Origin: Odontocerum albicorne
Lineage: Eukaryota > Arthropoda > Insecta > Trichoptera > Odontoceridae
Direction: 5' to 3'
Assembly: GCA_949825065.1 (NCBI GenBank)
Contig: OX463852.1
Coordinates: 12,919,897 to 12,983,896 of the forward strand
DNA length: 64,000 nt
Made by a program: the position numbers and the translations under genes. Position 1 is the stretch's first letter; each line of letters starts with the position of its first letter. Below the pieces are notes generated by a model. It did no database searches, was not told the DNA's origin, and saw only the letters and a list, made by a program, of their open reading frames with translations. Of the stretch, positions 46,000-56,183 are shown one piece after another.

Positions 46000-46100
46000 C
46001 TCCCCCTATATTAATGGGGTGTATCTCGATCAGAATAGAACTAAGCGAAACTCTGTTTCTCTGCCTACCCCAAAAATGAAATGGCGTGATGGTGAGGATA
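46000..46100 (+). mobile_element. LINE 3' tail fragment
   Basis: CTGTTTCTCTGCCTACCCCA and ATGAAATGGCGTGATGGTGA give one of the clearest copies of the recurring tail motif. No coding part is recognisable upstream. Confidence 0.5.
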
Positions 46101-48520
46101 ATATTGAGTATCCTTAGAAGAGTTGGAGAATCCCGAAATGGTTCTCAGTGAAAATCTTTTGTCACTTTAGATTTTCGTCGCCTTATAAAACAATATTTAT
46201 TGGGAGTATTGGGAGTACGGGTGCTGGAAAAGTGCGACAAGATAAAGTTCTCGGTAATAAATGAGGTAGAAACAATCATTTCGGAAGCGTGTTATTTTTC
46301 GTTCGGGCCGAATTCAATTTTAAACGTAAAAAAAAATTTATTCCGGTCCTGAAAAATGACGTGGTTATATACAAAACAATAAAAAATAAAAACAATTACA
46401 TGGCGTCTTGATTAACACGTGTATGATATATGGAAATTATATATATACATATACATATACATATATGCTCTATCGGCGGGATGTATCTCGACTGACGGAA
46501 TGTTATGAGATGAACTCGGACCTTTTGATAGCTTATTCATGAAACTCTTAAATGTATTTTCTTTTCCATTGCCTTTAAATACATATGTAATTTCTGGATA
46601 CATATGTACAAACTATATTTATTTACTATATACTATATACGTTTCTTTCTTTTTTGTTTTACAAAACCTACATGCCCCAAAATGGGCATGCATCTAGTTA
46701 AGTAGGGGACAGATTTATACATTTCAATGAAAAAAATAAAAAGTATAAATCAATAAAAAAAAATAGTAGCATTCAGGGCTTGCGCTTGCAGCAAAGCATT
46801 TGCTTGTTAGAATTGTTGTGGACTGCCAAAGCCCTATGGAAATATTAGTATGTAAGTGAATAAAACTCAACACACAATCACATCACAATCTCAACTAAAA
46901 TTCACATTTGTATTAAAAAAATTCAGTGTTACATAAACAATAAATCGATCACACCTGATAAGATTTATATAGAAAATACGTTTCCTTGTTACGCATTTGA
47001 ACTACATAATTTGAGGTCATAACAGTGACAATATATTTGGAAAGTGTTTGTTTAGTCAGAAGAGTTGAACGACACCGACAAAGTACTCGTATTTAAAGTT
47101 CGTAAACTCGTATCGAAACGTGGATCACAATACTTGGGCAATGTGCTATGAGCGTTAATTAACATCTAAATTAATGGCACATGTCTCATGGAGTCAGTAT
47201 TCGGGATATGGAGGGAAATAGACGCGTGTAGACGACAAAAACCGGCATTCTTATCTATTTTTAGTTCCGATCGTGTCAACTCAGAGGCGTATACGAAATT
47301 ACATCTCCGTCAAACTAAATCGGCGAGGAGACAACTGCGTTCAAAGCAATTTTTCTCGGATACTCGTGTAAGACTCGACTCATTGAATGATAGAAAAAAA
47401 TAGAGAAGTTGTGTAATATAATGATTGGATGCTCAAAAACTCAATGACAAAGACGGATTTTATGTAAATGTGAACATGTAACGAATATAACTACAATCAA
47501 CATCGAGAGATCTGTATATTTTACGATATATACAATTATTTTATTTTATTTGACAATATAACATATACAATAGATAGATGCGAGATTTATCGCGAAAATA
47601 TTAGGAATATTCTACAAAAAATCCTTATTTTTCTGAAGCAAATTAAAAGAGTTAAGGCTGAAAATATTACGTTTAGTATTTTGCATTCTCACATTATAAA
47701 TACATTCGTCTCTCGGTATCCACGGGAGGTTGGTTCAGGGAACACCCGCGGATGTGAAAATTGAAAGATGCTCAAATCCATTACATAAAATGGTGTAGAT
47801 TTGCATATAACAATCTACGCGCATCAATTGTGTAGATTTGTATATAATTTACGCTAATCTAATCATCTCTGGATTACTAATAATAATGCCCAACAAAAAT
47901 GTAATGCTCTGTAAATAGTTGTCTTATTTAGGAATAAATATCAAGAAAAAGTCTGTACATACTCAGTACAGACCAGCTGTCGTACGTCTAACACGTAACA
48001 TTTACTTCCCTTCAAACATAGATTGCTTTAGTATAATACTAAACTTCTCTTGTTTTACTTAATGACATTTTTTGTATTTTTTTCTTCAGAATATTTACGC
48101 TACGGATAAGTTCTTCTTATCGTATCAAAGGTACTAACAACTATTTCCGCTCAGAATTCTGTCACCTGGAAATTAGGCGTTCCACGAAACAAATCTTCAT
48201 CGGTGTAAGACACAGGGCTCCACGGACATTGCAGCCAGTGTCGCGTGCATTGCTACTCACCGCAGATAGAGTAAATCCATCATACAAACATTTACCATTT
48301 CGACATGTCATTGGTTAGAACAAATAATATGTATATTGGAGGATATTGCATCGTTATAAGATAGATCTCTCTGTAATTTCAATTGAAATTTCCGATAAAC
48401 GGAAAGCGTTTGAATATCAACGAGATTTCGTAAAAATGTATCCCGAAGAGTGAGGGTATGATTTAGGAAGGATTTTAAGAATGTTAAATAAGTACTCGCC
48501 ATCCAGACTCACAAAAGATG
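46101..48520. other. Long AT-rich stretch without recognised gene
   Basis: Contains a short (ATATAC)n microsatellite near 46439-46466 and a 71-codon ATG-started frame at 47188-47403 (MESVFGIWREIDACRRQK) with no recognisable similarity. Nothing else is supported. Confidence 0.4.
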
Positions 48521-48527
48521 TCAATAA

Positions 48528-48580
48528 CGTGTCAGCTTACCTGCAACAAACAAAAAACATTTATTTAACAAAAGATATTT
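48528..48580 (-). other. Candidate recursive splice site (ratchet point)
   Basis: On the minus strand the pyrimidine-rich GTTTTTTGTTTGTTGCAG is joined directly to GTAAGCTGACA, with the junction between 48541 and 48540. The 3' splice-site half is strong and the 5' half is a good donor, leaving a zero-length exon. It has the same layout and the same 11 nt after the junction as the candidate at 17319/17320, about 31 kb away on the same strand. Confidence 0.45.
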
Positions 48581-48814
48581 ATTGATTTAGAAGTTTTTTT
48601 AGGGACAATAAGGCACTAAATTATATGAAAGAACATAGCAATATCAATATCTAACATAATGATTAATCATAACTGTGAATTAGTTAGATTGATATTTATG
48701 TACAGAGTGAAACTTGAACGAGGAAAATGAAAGGAGCAGAATAAATAAGTGAACTGAGAAGAATACACATTTATATGATTAAATAAGGTTGTACTAAGAC
48801 TTAATTTAAACTAG

Positions 48815-49015
48815 ATACATTGCACGGATGGGTGCCGATAAACGGATTAAACAAATCTACTATGCAAACATGAGTGGGAATCGTGGTCGAGGAAGACCGA
48901 AAAAAGTATGATTGGACCTAGTAAATTGAATTTCGAAAAAAGAAAATGCCAGTATATGAAAGTAAGAGGAACAATTGTTACTGTGTGAGAATATATGTAG
49001 ATTGGAAGAGGGGAA
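48815..49015 (+). mobile_element. LINE 3' fragment (RTE-like family A)
   Basis: Translation reads ARMGADKRIKQIYYANMSGN and then RGRGRPKKV before stops. This is a clear copy of the RGRGRP-containing block also present at 20690 and 27630. Confidence 0.6.
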
Positions 49016-49065
49016 CGATGTAAGTCATGATATAAAATGTTGGCCCTATGTCATCTCTGATAAGG

Positions 49066-49113
49066 AACAAGGAAATGGCTTGAAAGTTGTAACTTTCAAG
49101 CAATTTCCTTGTT
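49066..49113. repeat. 23-bp near-perfect palindrome with 2-nt loop
   Basis: The left arm AACAAGGAAATGGCTTGAAA.. (49066-49088) and the right arm (49091-49113) pair with a single mismatch around a 2-nt centre. It could extrude as a cruciform or mark a repair-generated inversion. Confidence 0.8.
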
Positions 49114-49435
49114 ATGTTTGTATGGATCTTTTCATAATTAGAATCCCAGAGTTACAATTATTAAAAAAATCATTAATAAAATACATAACCTATAATTTCA
49201 AGAGCGCTCCTGTAGTGAATTTGCCAACTAACCAACGCTTTCCCATATTTTATCATAATATTTAATTAAGAGAAAAGAACAATTGTTGAGAAAGTCAACA
49301 TTTATTACCTGTTTGTAAATATATTAGTTTACATTACTTCCACCTAATTCTTAACATTCACCCCGTCATCCAAACTATAACAGCTATCTCTTATAACAGT
49401 ACTAAAGAAAAGGCCAAATAGAAAGAATTTACGTA
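49114..49435. other. Unassigned AT-rich sequence
   Basis: No feature supported. Confidence 0.45.
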
Positions 49436-49437
49436 TA

Positions 49438-50711
49438 CAGGGTCTTTCAATAGGGACGCTCGAAATTTGTTAGGTTATAGCGGCCATGTTGTTAAAGCAA
49501 CATCTGTCAAATTTGTTGTGAATTGTTCAGTAGTGTATGGCAAATCACCATGGAAGGTTATAGCGTTGAACAGCGTGTGGAAATCATCAAATTTTATTTT
49601 CAAAATCAGTGCTCCGTTCGCATTACGTGATTTTTATCCTCGCCATAACCGCCCTGCCGAGTCGACTATTCGACGTTTGGTGGCCAAATTCGAGTCAACC
49701 GGTTTGATATCAGCCAACACCCGTACGTCACCGAAAAGCAAGGTCTGCTGAAAACATCGCTGCTATGCGTGAATGTACGGGAAAACCCGAGGCAGTCAGT
49801 TTCTCGTCGTTCACAAGAACTTGACCTTTCTGCGACTTCAACTTGGCGAATTTTGCGTCGGGACTTGGGTCTGCACCCGTATAAAATCCAACCGACCCAG
49901 GAATTTAAGGTAAACGACCATAGACAACGCCGTGTGTTCGCTGATTGGGCTCTGGAGCAGTTGGAAGTTGACCCAAATTTCGCCAAAAAAATCATCTGTA
50001 ACGACGAGGCCCATTTGTTGATGAATAGATGTGTGAACAAGCAAAATTGTCGAATTTGGAACGATACCAATCCACACGAGATACATCAGCACCAAATGCA
50101 TCCCGAGAAAGTCACCGTTTGGTGCGGATTTTGGTCTGTCGGAATCATCGGTCCGTACTTCTTCCAAAACGAAACTGGCATTGCCATAACCGTCGACGGC
50201 GAGCGCTACAGAACGATGACAAGCAACTTGTTGTGGCCTAAACTGGATGATATGGATACCGACGACACGTGGTTCCAACAGGATGGCGCTACGTGCCACA
50301 CAGCGCATGCCACGATGGAAATTCTGCACGAGCGATTTGAAGGCATGGTTATCTCGCGCGGCGGCGACGTGAACTAGCCACCGAGATCGTGCGATTTAAT
50401 GCCTTTAGACTTCTTCCTTTGGGGTTATTTTAAATCGCAGGTATATGCGTATAAACCGCAAACCATTGATGCCCTCAAAGTCAACATTAACGAACGCCAT
50501 CCAGCAAATTCAGCAAGATTTATGCGACAGTCATCGAAAATTGGACCTTCCGAATACGTGCTACTAAGCAAAGCCGCGGCGGACATTTGAACGACGTTAT
50601 ATTCCATACTTAATGCCATAAAATATTATTCGAAATAAAAAAAGTGGATATCTCACACACAACTTGTTTTATTTACATTTAAAAATCGAGCGTCCTTATT
50701 GAAAGACCCTG
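49438..50711 (+). mobile_element. Full-length D,D41D mariner-type element, inactive
   Basis: A 1274-bp element with ends CAGGGTCTTTCAATAGGGAC and an inverted copy matching at all but one of about 26 positions, flanked by TA at 49436-49437 and 50712-50713. The coding content belongs to a lineage distinct from the other mariners here. Confidence 0.92.
49550..50589 (+). pseudogene. D,D41D mariner-type transposase, broken
   Basis: Starts at the ATG at 49550 (MEGYSVEQRVEIIKFYF). It shifts frame near 49620 (continuing ALRDFYPRHNRPAESTIRRL) and again near 49740. It then runs cleanly from 49769 through the catalytic core: D in ICNDEAHL (codon at 50003), D in WFQQDGATCH (codon at 50282) and D in CDLMPLDFFLW (codon at 50408). 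That leaves 41 residues between the second and third, as in the rosa and VISITOR-type D,D41D groups. An in-frame TAG at 50375-50377 replaces what is probably a tryptophan codon before PPRSCDL. A further shift occurs near 50500. Confidence 0.9.
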
Positions 50712-50866
50712 TATAATCGGCACCGTCAACCGTGATATTAAAAATCTTTAATCATTCTCAAATTAGAATATAAGTAAAATACGACAAAACTGTGATGAAC
50801 TGAAAAAAACTATAAAATCATCTTATTTCATCTGAATTAAAATCTGGAACTTCACAATGAAATATA

Positions 50867-51826
50867 CGAGGCATATCCAGAAAGTAAGTGTACTGAATTT
50901 TTGTAGGTTACAATTTTTTTTATTTAAACAAAAAAATTACGTGGTTACCGTAGTACATATGTAAGCTATTTTTCGACATAGTCGCCATTCCTCTCAATGC
51001 AGGTGGTGAAGCGGGGTATCAACTTTTTGATGCCTTCCTCGAAGTAGTTTCCCGCCAACCCCTCCGTCCACTTCTCCACCTCCTCCTTTATCTCCTCGTC
51101 GGTTGAAAACCTTTTTCCACCCATGTGCAGCTAGCTTCAGGGAGGTAAAGATATAGTAATCTGAAGGTGCTAGGTCAGGGGAATGCGCGGGATGGTTCAG
51201 GACATCCCATTTAAACGAGGCGAGCAGTTCCTTCGTGGCATTGACCGTGTGTGGTCTGGCATTGTCGTGCAGCAGGCAGACTCCCTTTGTCAGCATGCCT
51301 CTCCTGTTGTTCTGAATCGCCCTCCACATTTTTTTTAGGGTCTCACAGTATCTTGCAGAGTTGATGGTTTCCCCTTGAGGCATATATTCAATTAAAATTA
51401 AGCCTTGATAGTCCCAAAACACGGATGCCATGATTTTCTTGGCTGAAATTGTGGTTTTGAACTTTTTGGCGGAGGGTGAAGAGGTGTGACGTGACCGTTT
51501 TTAAACTCGCGACACCACTTGTACACACTCGTACGATTCATAGCTTTATCACCATATGCAGTTTTCACCTCGTTATAAACATCAACCGGAGGTTTTCCCT
51601 TCCAAACGAGATAACGGATGACGCCGCGTATTTCGCACTTGGCGGGAGATTGGGTTGACATTTTTCACGAAACGTGTTGTCGCGTCGACACTTCTCAACG
51701 TACTGACCTCGAACCGGTCTCGTTGCGGAGGGGAAGGGTCAGGCTACACGGAAGTGCCAACATGTCGAAAATGAAATCCATCCGGTCGTGAGAGTCTCAG
51801 TACACTTACTTTCTGGATACGCATAG
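50867..51826 (-). mobile_element. Internally deleted mariner (retains DNA-binding part)
   Basis: A 960-bp element flanked by TA at 50865-50866 and 51827-51828. The terminal repeats share ATCCAGAAAGTAAGTGTACTGA; the outermost bases differ (CGAGGCAT versus CTATGCGT). It is the same family as 56184-57134 but with a different deletion. It lies 155 bp from the preceding mariner and 28 bp from the piggyBac element. Confidence 0.92.
50966..51661 (-). pseudogene. Mariner transposase missing first catalytic motif
   Basis: From the ATG at 51661 the N-terminus is intact: MSTQSPAKCEIRGVIRYLVW, SVYKWCREFKNGH. A deletion then joins it, out of frame, to sequence just before IMASVFWD, removing the linker and the first catalytic aspartate. 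The second (LLHDNARPHT) and third (HSPDLAPSDYY) aspartates are present in a separate frame (50994-51431), which is itself frameshifted near 51120. Non-functional. Confidence 0.88.
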
Positions 51827-51854
51827 TATATTTTTGACAGCGTACATGTCTTAA

Positions 51855-54066
51855 CCCTTTGAACTCCAGATTTTTTTTTGTATGACATACCAACAACTCC
51901 AGGGTATTTTTTTGAAATTTTACTATAAAATGATAGGTTTTAGAAATAATTTATTTAAAAAAAAATTAATAAGGTTTCATGCAATTTTTTTATTCAAACT
52001 ATTAGATAAATGTTTAAATGAGTTTATTTTGATAAAAAAAATAACAATTCAACATTATTTTTTAGTTTTATAATCTTTCAAAGTATGATATCTGAGGAAA
52101 CAATCCCCTAAATGCATCCTAGGTTTTCCAGGACAGGTGTCGCAAAACTCATATGTTTCATGTCGTTTGCCCATTTTGCCTCTATTTGAGCAGACCACAC
52201 AGTCCTTCTTCTTTCCCTTCTGCAAAACATGAAGTTTACCATCTAGTCGTACATCAAAAGTAGAAGTTGATGGCCTACTTCGCAGCTCCCGAAAGTCTCC
52301 TACCAACTGATCAACTAAATTCTTGACAAATTTCAAATGAGTTAGTGGTTTTTCATTATTTTTCAATTTTATATTCTTGTAGAGGATGTATGCATTGATT
52401 GAGCAAATTTCCATTCCCCAGAAAAAAAGTTTTCTCCACCATTTTAATGACTTCCTGAGAAAACAATATGTGGAAGCATACTGGTCGGCACGGTCTACTC
52501 CACCCATAGATTTGGTGTAGTTTCGTACTACATTTGGTTTTTCTGTAACTAATTGAACACCTCCCTTCCCTGTTCTGGAAACAGACGACATGCCAGCAGA
52601 ATCACCAGTACTCAGCATTGTTATTATTCTTTTATCCTTCCATGCCAAAAGCATTGTTTTTCTTTTTCTTACAGCCAAAACTTTTTTATTGCCAAACTTT
52701 GGTTTTTTTATGGTGATCGGAATGCCTTTTCTGTTGGTCTGTATCGTCCCAGTTAAATGACATTTCATCTTCAATAGTGCTTCAGCAAGTGGAAGACTTG
52801 TGTAGTACCTGTCTGTAAACAAGTGGTATCCTTGTGCATGGGGTACCTTCTCCAAAATTTTTCTGAACAAGTAGATGGGTATTCTCGAACTCACAGGCAA
52901 ATCTGGGCTTGGTAAATTCTCTGTAGTAATACTACCGTAATAGGGAAGAATACTGTACACATATGATGTTTCAGAATCCGCCAAAACGTAAATGCGTATT
53001 CCCCATTTAGTAGGCTTCTTTGGATTGTAAGTGATGAAGCATATTCTTCCTTTGAATTTCACTACTGATTCGTCAACACAGATATTTTTGTTGGGTATGA
53101 AATAGTCAGCAAATTTTTTATTTATATATTCTAAAAAATTACTGACTTTCTGAATCCGTGTTCTTAAATCACTATGGCCAGTTTCTTGTGTATTCAAGTG
53201 TAACATCCAGAATATTTGATGAAATCGAGATCTCGTGAAAATATTTGCAAAGAATGGGACTCTGGAATTATCTCTAGTAGACCAAAATTCTTGCATATTG
53301 GCAAGTGGCATTGTTCCCATATTTAAAATGACCCCAATGAATGCCCAAAATTCATCTTTTTGTACATCACGCCAATTTTGCCAAATAGAATTTGCAGTTA
53401 GAACTTTTGATTGAAGTTTGACTTTTGCATATGCATTTGTTTCCCGTATTATCTCCGTTACAATTTCTTCCGTGAAAAATAATTTGAAAAATTGACTTGG
53501 TTCTTTGATTGTTAAAGGAACATTTGGTCCGACATTCTGAGCTCCGATGTCAAAATTTATAATGTCAGGAGATTCCACCGTATTGGATATATCAATCCAT
53601 TCATCGTCTTGTGAATCTTGAGCGCTTGTAGTACTTGAAGAACTATCTGATGATAGAAGAGGACCAACTCTGCGTTTTTTATGACCAATGTACTCTGATT
53701 CATCACTAGAGGTCTGAATATTGATGTTACTATCACAACTTTCATCACTATATACATTTAAAATAAATTCGTCTTCACTTTCACTCAGTTGCGATTTTTC
53801 CATTATTTTAGAGGGTAAAAAAAAAAACTTGTGTAATCTCAACGGTGTAAAAGGGTGCGTACTGATTATTTTTCAACCGAAACACGTCTAAACAGTAGAA
53901 CAGTTGTTGTGAAACTAATGTAACATGTTTATACCTGCTCCTGGGTGTCCCGAGATGTTTGTTTATGTAAACAATACAACCATAAAAAATGGCGACATAT
54001 AGTCGCCTCTGGAGTTATTAAAATAATTACCATGGCGACTATATGTCGCCTCTGGAGTTATAAGGG
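51855..54066 (-). mobile_element. Complete piggyBac-type element
   Basis: A 2212-bp element bounded by TTAA at 51851-51854 and 54067-54070, the piggyBac target duplication. The terminal repeats are CCCTTTGAACTCCAG and, inverted, CCCTTATAACTCCAG. Subterminal copies of ACTCCAG occur at about 51893-51903. On the other side GTCGCCTCTGGAGTTAT is repeated at 54002-54018 and 54045-54061 next to inverted GGCGACATATAGTCGCC blocks. Ends, target site and an intact transposase indicate a potentially autonomous element. Confidence 0.95.
52055..53803 (-). CDS. PiggyBac transposase, intact (582 aa)
   Basis: A DDD transposase for seamless cut-and-paste at TTAA. The start at 53803 (MEKSQLSESEDEF) is the first ATG; the open frame extends upstream only through non-ATG codons. 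Residues 1-90 are acidic and serine-rich, typical of the disordered N-terminus. The catalytic RNase H-like core includes D244 (ICVDESVVKFKGR), D331 (FTDRYYTS) and a third acidic position in MGGVDRADQ (D437/D440). The C-terminal cysteine-rich zinc-binding domain has C535, C538, C554, C557, H564 and C568, expected to recognise the ends. Length is normal for PGBD4-like proteins. No stop or frameshift is seen. A domesticated role is less likely because the terminal repeats remain. Confidence 0.95.
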   Translation of the reverse strand: MEKSQLSESEDEFILNVYSDESCDSNINIQTSSDESEYIGHKKRRVGPLLSSDSSSSTTSAQDSQDDEWIDISNTVESPDIINFDIGAQNVGPNVPLTIKEPSQFFKLFFTEEIVTEIIRETNAYAKVKLQSKVLTANSIWQNWRDVQKDEFWAFIGVILNMGTMPLANMQEFWSTRDNSRVPFFANIFTRSRFHQIFWMLHLNTQETGHSDLRTRIQKVSNFLEYINKKFADYFIPNKNICVDESVVKFKGRICFITYNPKKPTKWGIRIYVLADSETSYVYSILPYYGSITTENLPSPDLPVSSRIPIYLFRKILEKVPHAQGYHLFTDRYYTSLPLAEALLKMKCHLTGTIQTNRKGIPITIKKPKFGNKKVLAVRKRKTMLLAWKDKRIITMLSTGDSAGMSSVSRTGKGGVQLVTEKPNVVRNYTKSMGGVDRADQYASTYCFLRKSLKWWRKLFFWGMEICSINAYILYKNIKLKNNEKPLTHLKFVKNLVDQLVGDFRELRSRPSTSTFDVRLDGKLHVLQKGKKKDCVVCSNRGKMGKRHETYEFCDTCPGKPRMHLGDCFLRYHTLKDYKTKK

Positions 54067-54070
54067 TTAA

Positions 54071-54984
54071 TATCTAAACTACATGTACCTCAGTCCATAT
54101 TTTAAACTTCGGTACTCCGGCATTAGTCATTTTTAATTATATTTATTAAATACATTCATCTGAAACGTATCCTTCAGTTCTTCGGACACAGGCCAGACCA
54201 GGACAACTTGGTGGTTGGTCATTACAGGAAATGTGGAGGGGGACAGAGGGACCTACTAAATAAAACCTGTGTCTAATTCAGCAGTGGTCGAGGCGCTAGG
54301 GGTTGTGCAGTGTGTCTGAAGTGATGAAGGGGAACATTAAGGTGCACAGTAGAAGTAAGAATAGAAGGTCAAGACACGTTTTGACAGCCACGATAAAAAC
54401 ACAGAATTGAGTCGATATATTTTTAAATTTTTGATTAATACCGAGGTCTGATTTTTGTGCGAACAGTAGTTGGTAATATTATACTATATATTGTTTATGT
54501 TCTCTCTGTTGTTGTTTTACATGATAAAGACATTTCACCGTATAAGTAGGCTAAGATCACTGATAATATAGTATAAAGTGTAGTTAAGCCTTAAATTGTA
54601 ATTTGATGTTCATGGCAGGTACTCGTGTCACCACGGGATTTAAGTAAATATTTTATGTTCCTTTTAAATATTTATAATTTGAAAAGTTACCTTATTTTTA
54701 CTTGTTTTATAATAAGCTTATTCAATGAGCAAATGACAAATGAAGTATTTCGTTAATGCTTTATAGCTGCATTTAAGACGTATTATTTATGATTGTATTT
54801 ATTTAACTTTTTATGTGTACATGCCGATTTTTCTCTCGTATAAAACACTGCTTAAATTAAAATTTAATAAGGTACATTGTGCCGTTGACAAATAAAATGA
54901 ATTATTCTGTAAACAGATTATACACATGAGACTAGACTATTCGGATTAAATATATCATTATATGTGTAACACATATAACAGAGT
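54071..54984. other. AT-rich sequence, nothing recognised
   Basis: No gene or repeat supported. Confidence 0.5.
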
Positions 54985-55240
54985 CTAAATATTACTGCCA
55001 CTGAGGATAAAATAAAAGAAAAGCAACTTCGATGGTATGGGTATGTGATAGAAATACTTAAAACCATATTGTCACGCAAGCTATGAGAACATGGACTTCC
55101 ACCAGCCACCGAATCAACGAAATCTACCTAAAATGGATTAATGTCACAACGGCGAACAATGCTAAAAGTGAACGGACTGTCCGAGAACGATACTCAAAAC
55201 AGAAGAAGAATCTACAGTTATCGAACAAGAGAGACCGATC
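54985..55240 (+). mobile_element. LINE C-terminal fragment
   Basis: A frame reads EDKIKEKQLRWYGYVIE, the K(I)-x-x-x-(R)LRW(Y/F)GHV block of RTE-like LINEs. Shifted downstream is LSENDTQNRRRIYSYRTRETD, matching the extreme C-terminus of such proteins. Decayed, no polymerase. Confidence 0.55.
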
Positions 55241-56181
55241 CCCAATACAGTATAACTAAAGATTTTGAGCAAGGTTGGGAAAAAGACGGATCTAATTATC
55301 ACGTTAGAAAGAGCGAAAATAATGTAACAAGTGACTTACTGATCTGTATTTTTTGTGATTAATTTAAGATTGTTTTGAAATGACCAAACCAGTAATTCAA
55401 ACCGAATGTACGTATTAAATGGGATATTTTAAGTACCCTTGAAACTAAGTTCTTTGTACAATTTGGTTCATGTTTTGGAATTCCATCCACTCTCAGAAAG
55501 GCGACTGACTGAACAAATAAATTATTGGATTTATGGAATTGGTTAAATCCTAAATGAATCCCACTGATTTAGCAGACGAGTCACCGACGAGAGCTAAGTA
55601 CTCCAAAGACTGCAATTTACGCGAAGAATTTCATTTTCGGGTTGTGGTGGTTTGGTTTAGAGACGACGGCATCCATAAGACAAAGTTGCGCTGCGTAGGA
55701 AATAATAAATAATACCAAAATTTATATGAAAGGAAACTGGAACCTTAGACAAAATTGATTCAATAATATATCATGTGACATTCACTTGTTGAGTAATTCA
55801 TTTTTATGTAACAACGTCCGCATCCAGGGCCTCTTGTGAGGGAAATGCCGCATTTGTTAGAAACTACATTCGACGAGGGAGTTATGGGGATAGAGGGGGT
55901 ATTTTTTACTAGTCACCAAAATTTTGGTTTGAAAATTCTCCTCCTGCTAATTAATTAAATTATAGAATAACCTTGTATCACATTGTTATAAAAACCATTT
56001 TATGAGATATTAAAATGTATATAGTAAAACATGTGAATTTTAGTTTATTTTTAGTAGTAGGGTTGTGTGAAAAACTATACTGATTAAATTATAGTAATAA
56101 ATTAACAAAATAAATCATTAAGATATATTTTCTAACTTAAAGGTCGATTCATCGGTTAGTCGAGTCAATAAAAAAATGATG
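55241..56181. other. AT-rich sequence, nothing recognised
   Basis: No feature supported. Confidence 0.5.
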
Positions 56182-56183
56182 TA

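Noticed and set aside
47188..47403. ATG-started 71-codon frame as a small gene
   Set aside because: No similarity, no splice or promoter context, and frames of this length are expected by chance in 64 kb.
53804..53842. Extending the piggyBac transposase start upstream
   Set aside because: The upstream extension begins at a non-ATG codon; the first ATG is at 53803 and starts a typical acidic N-terminus.
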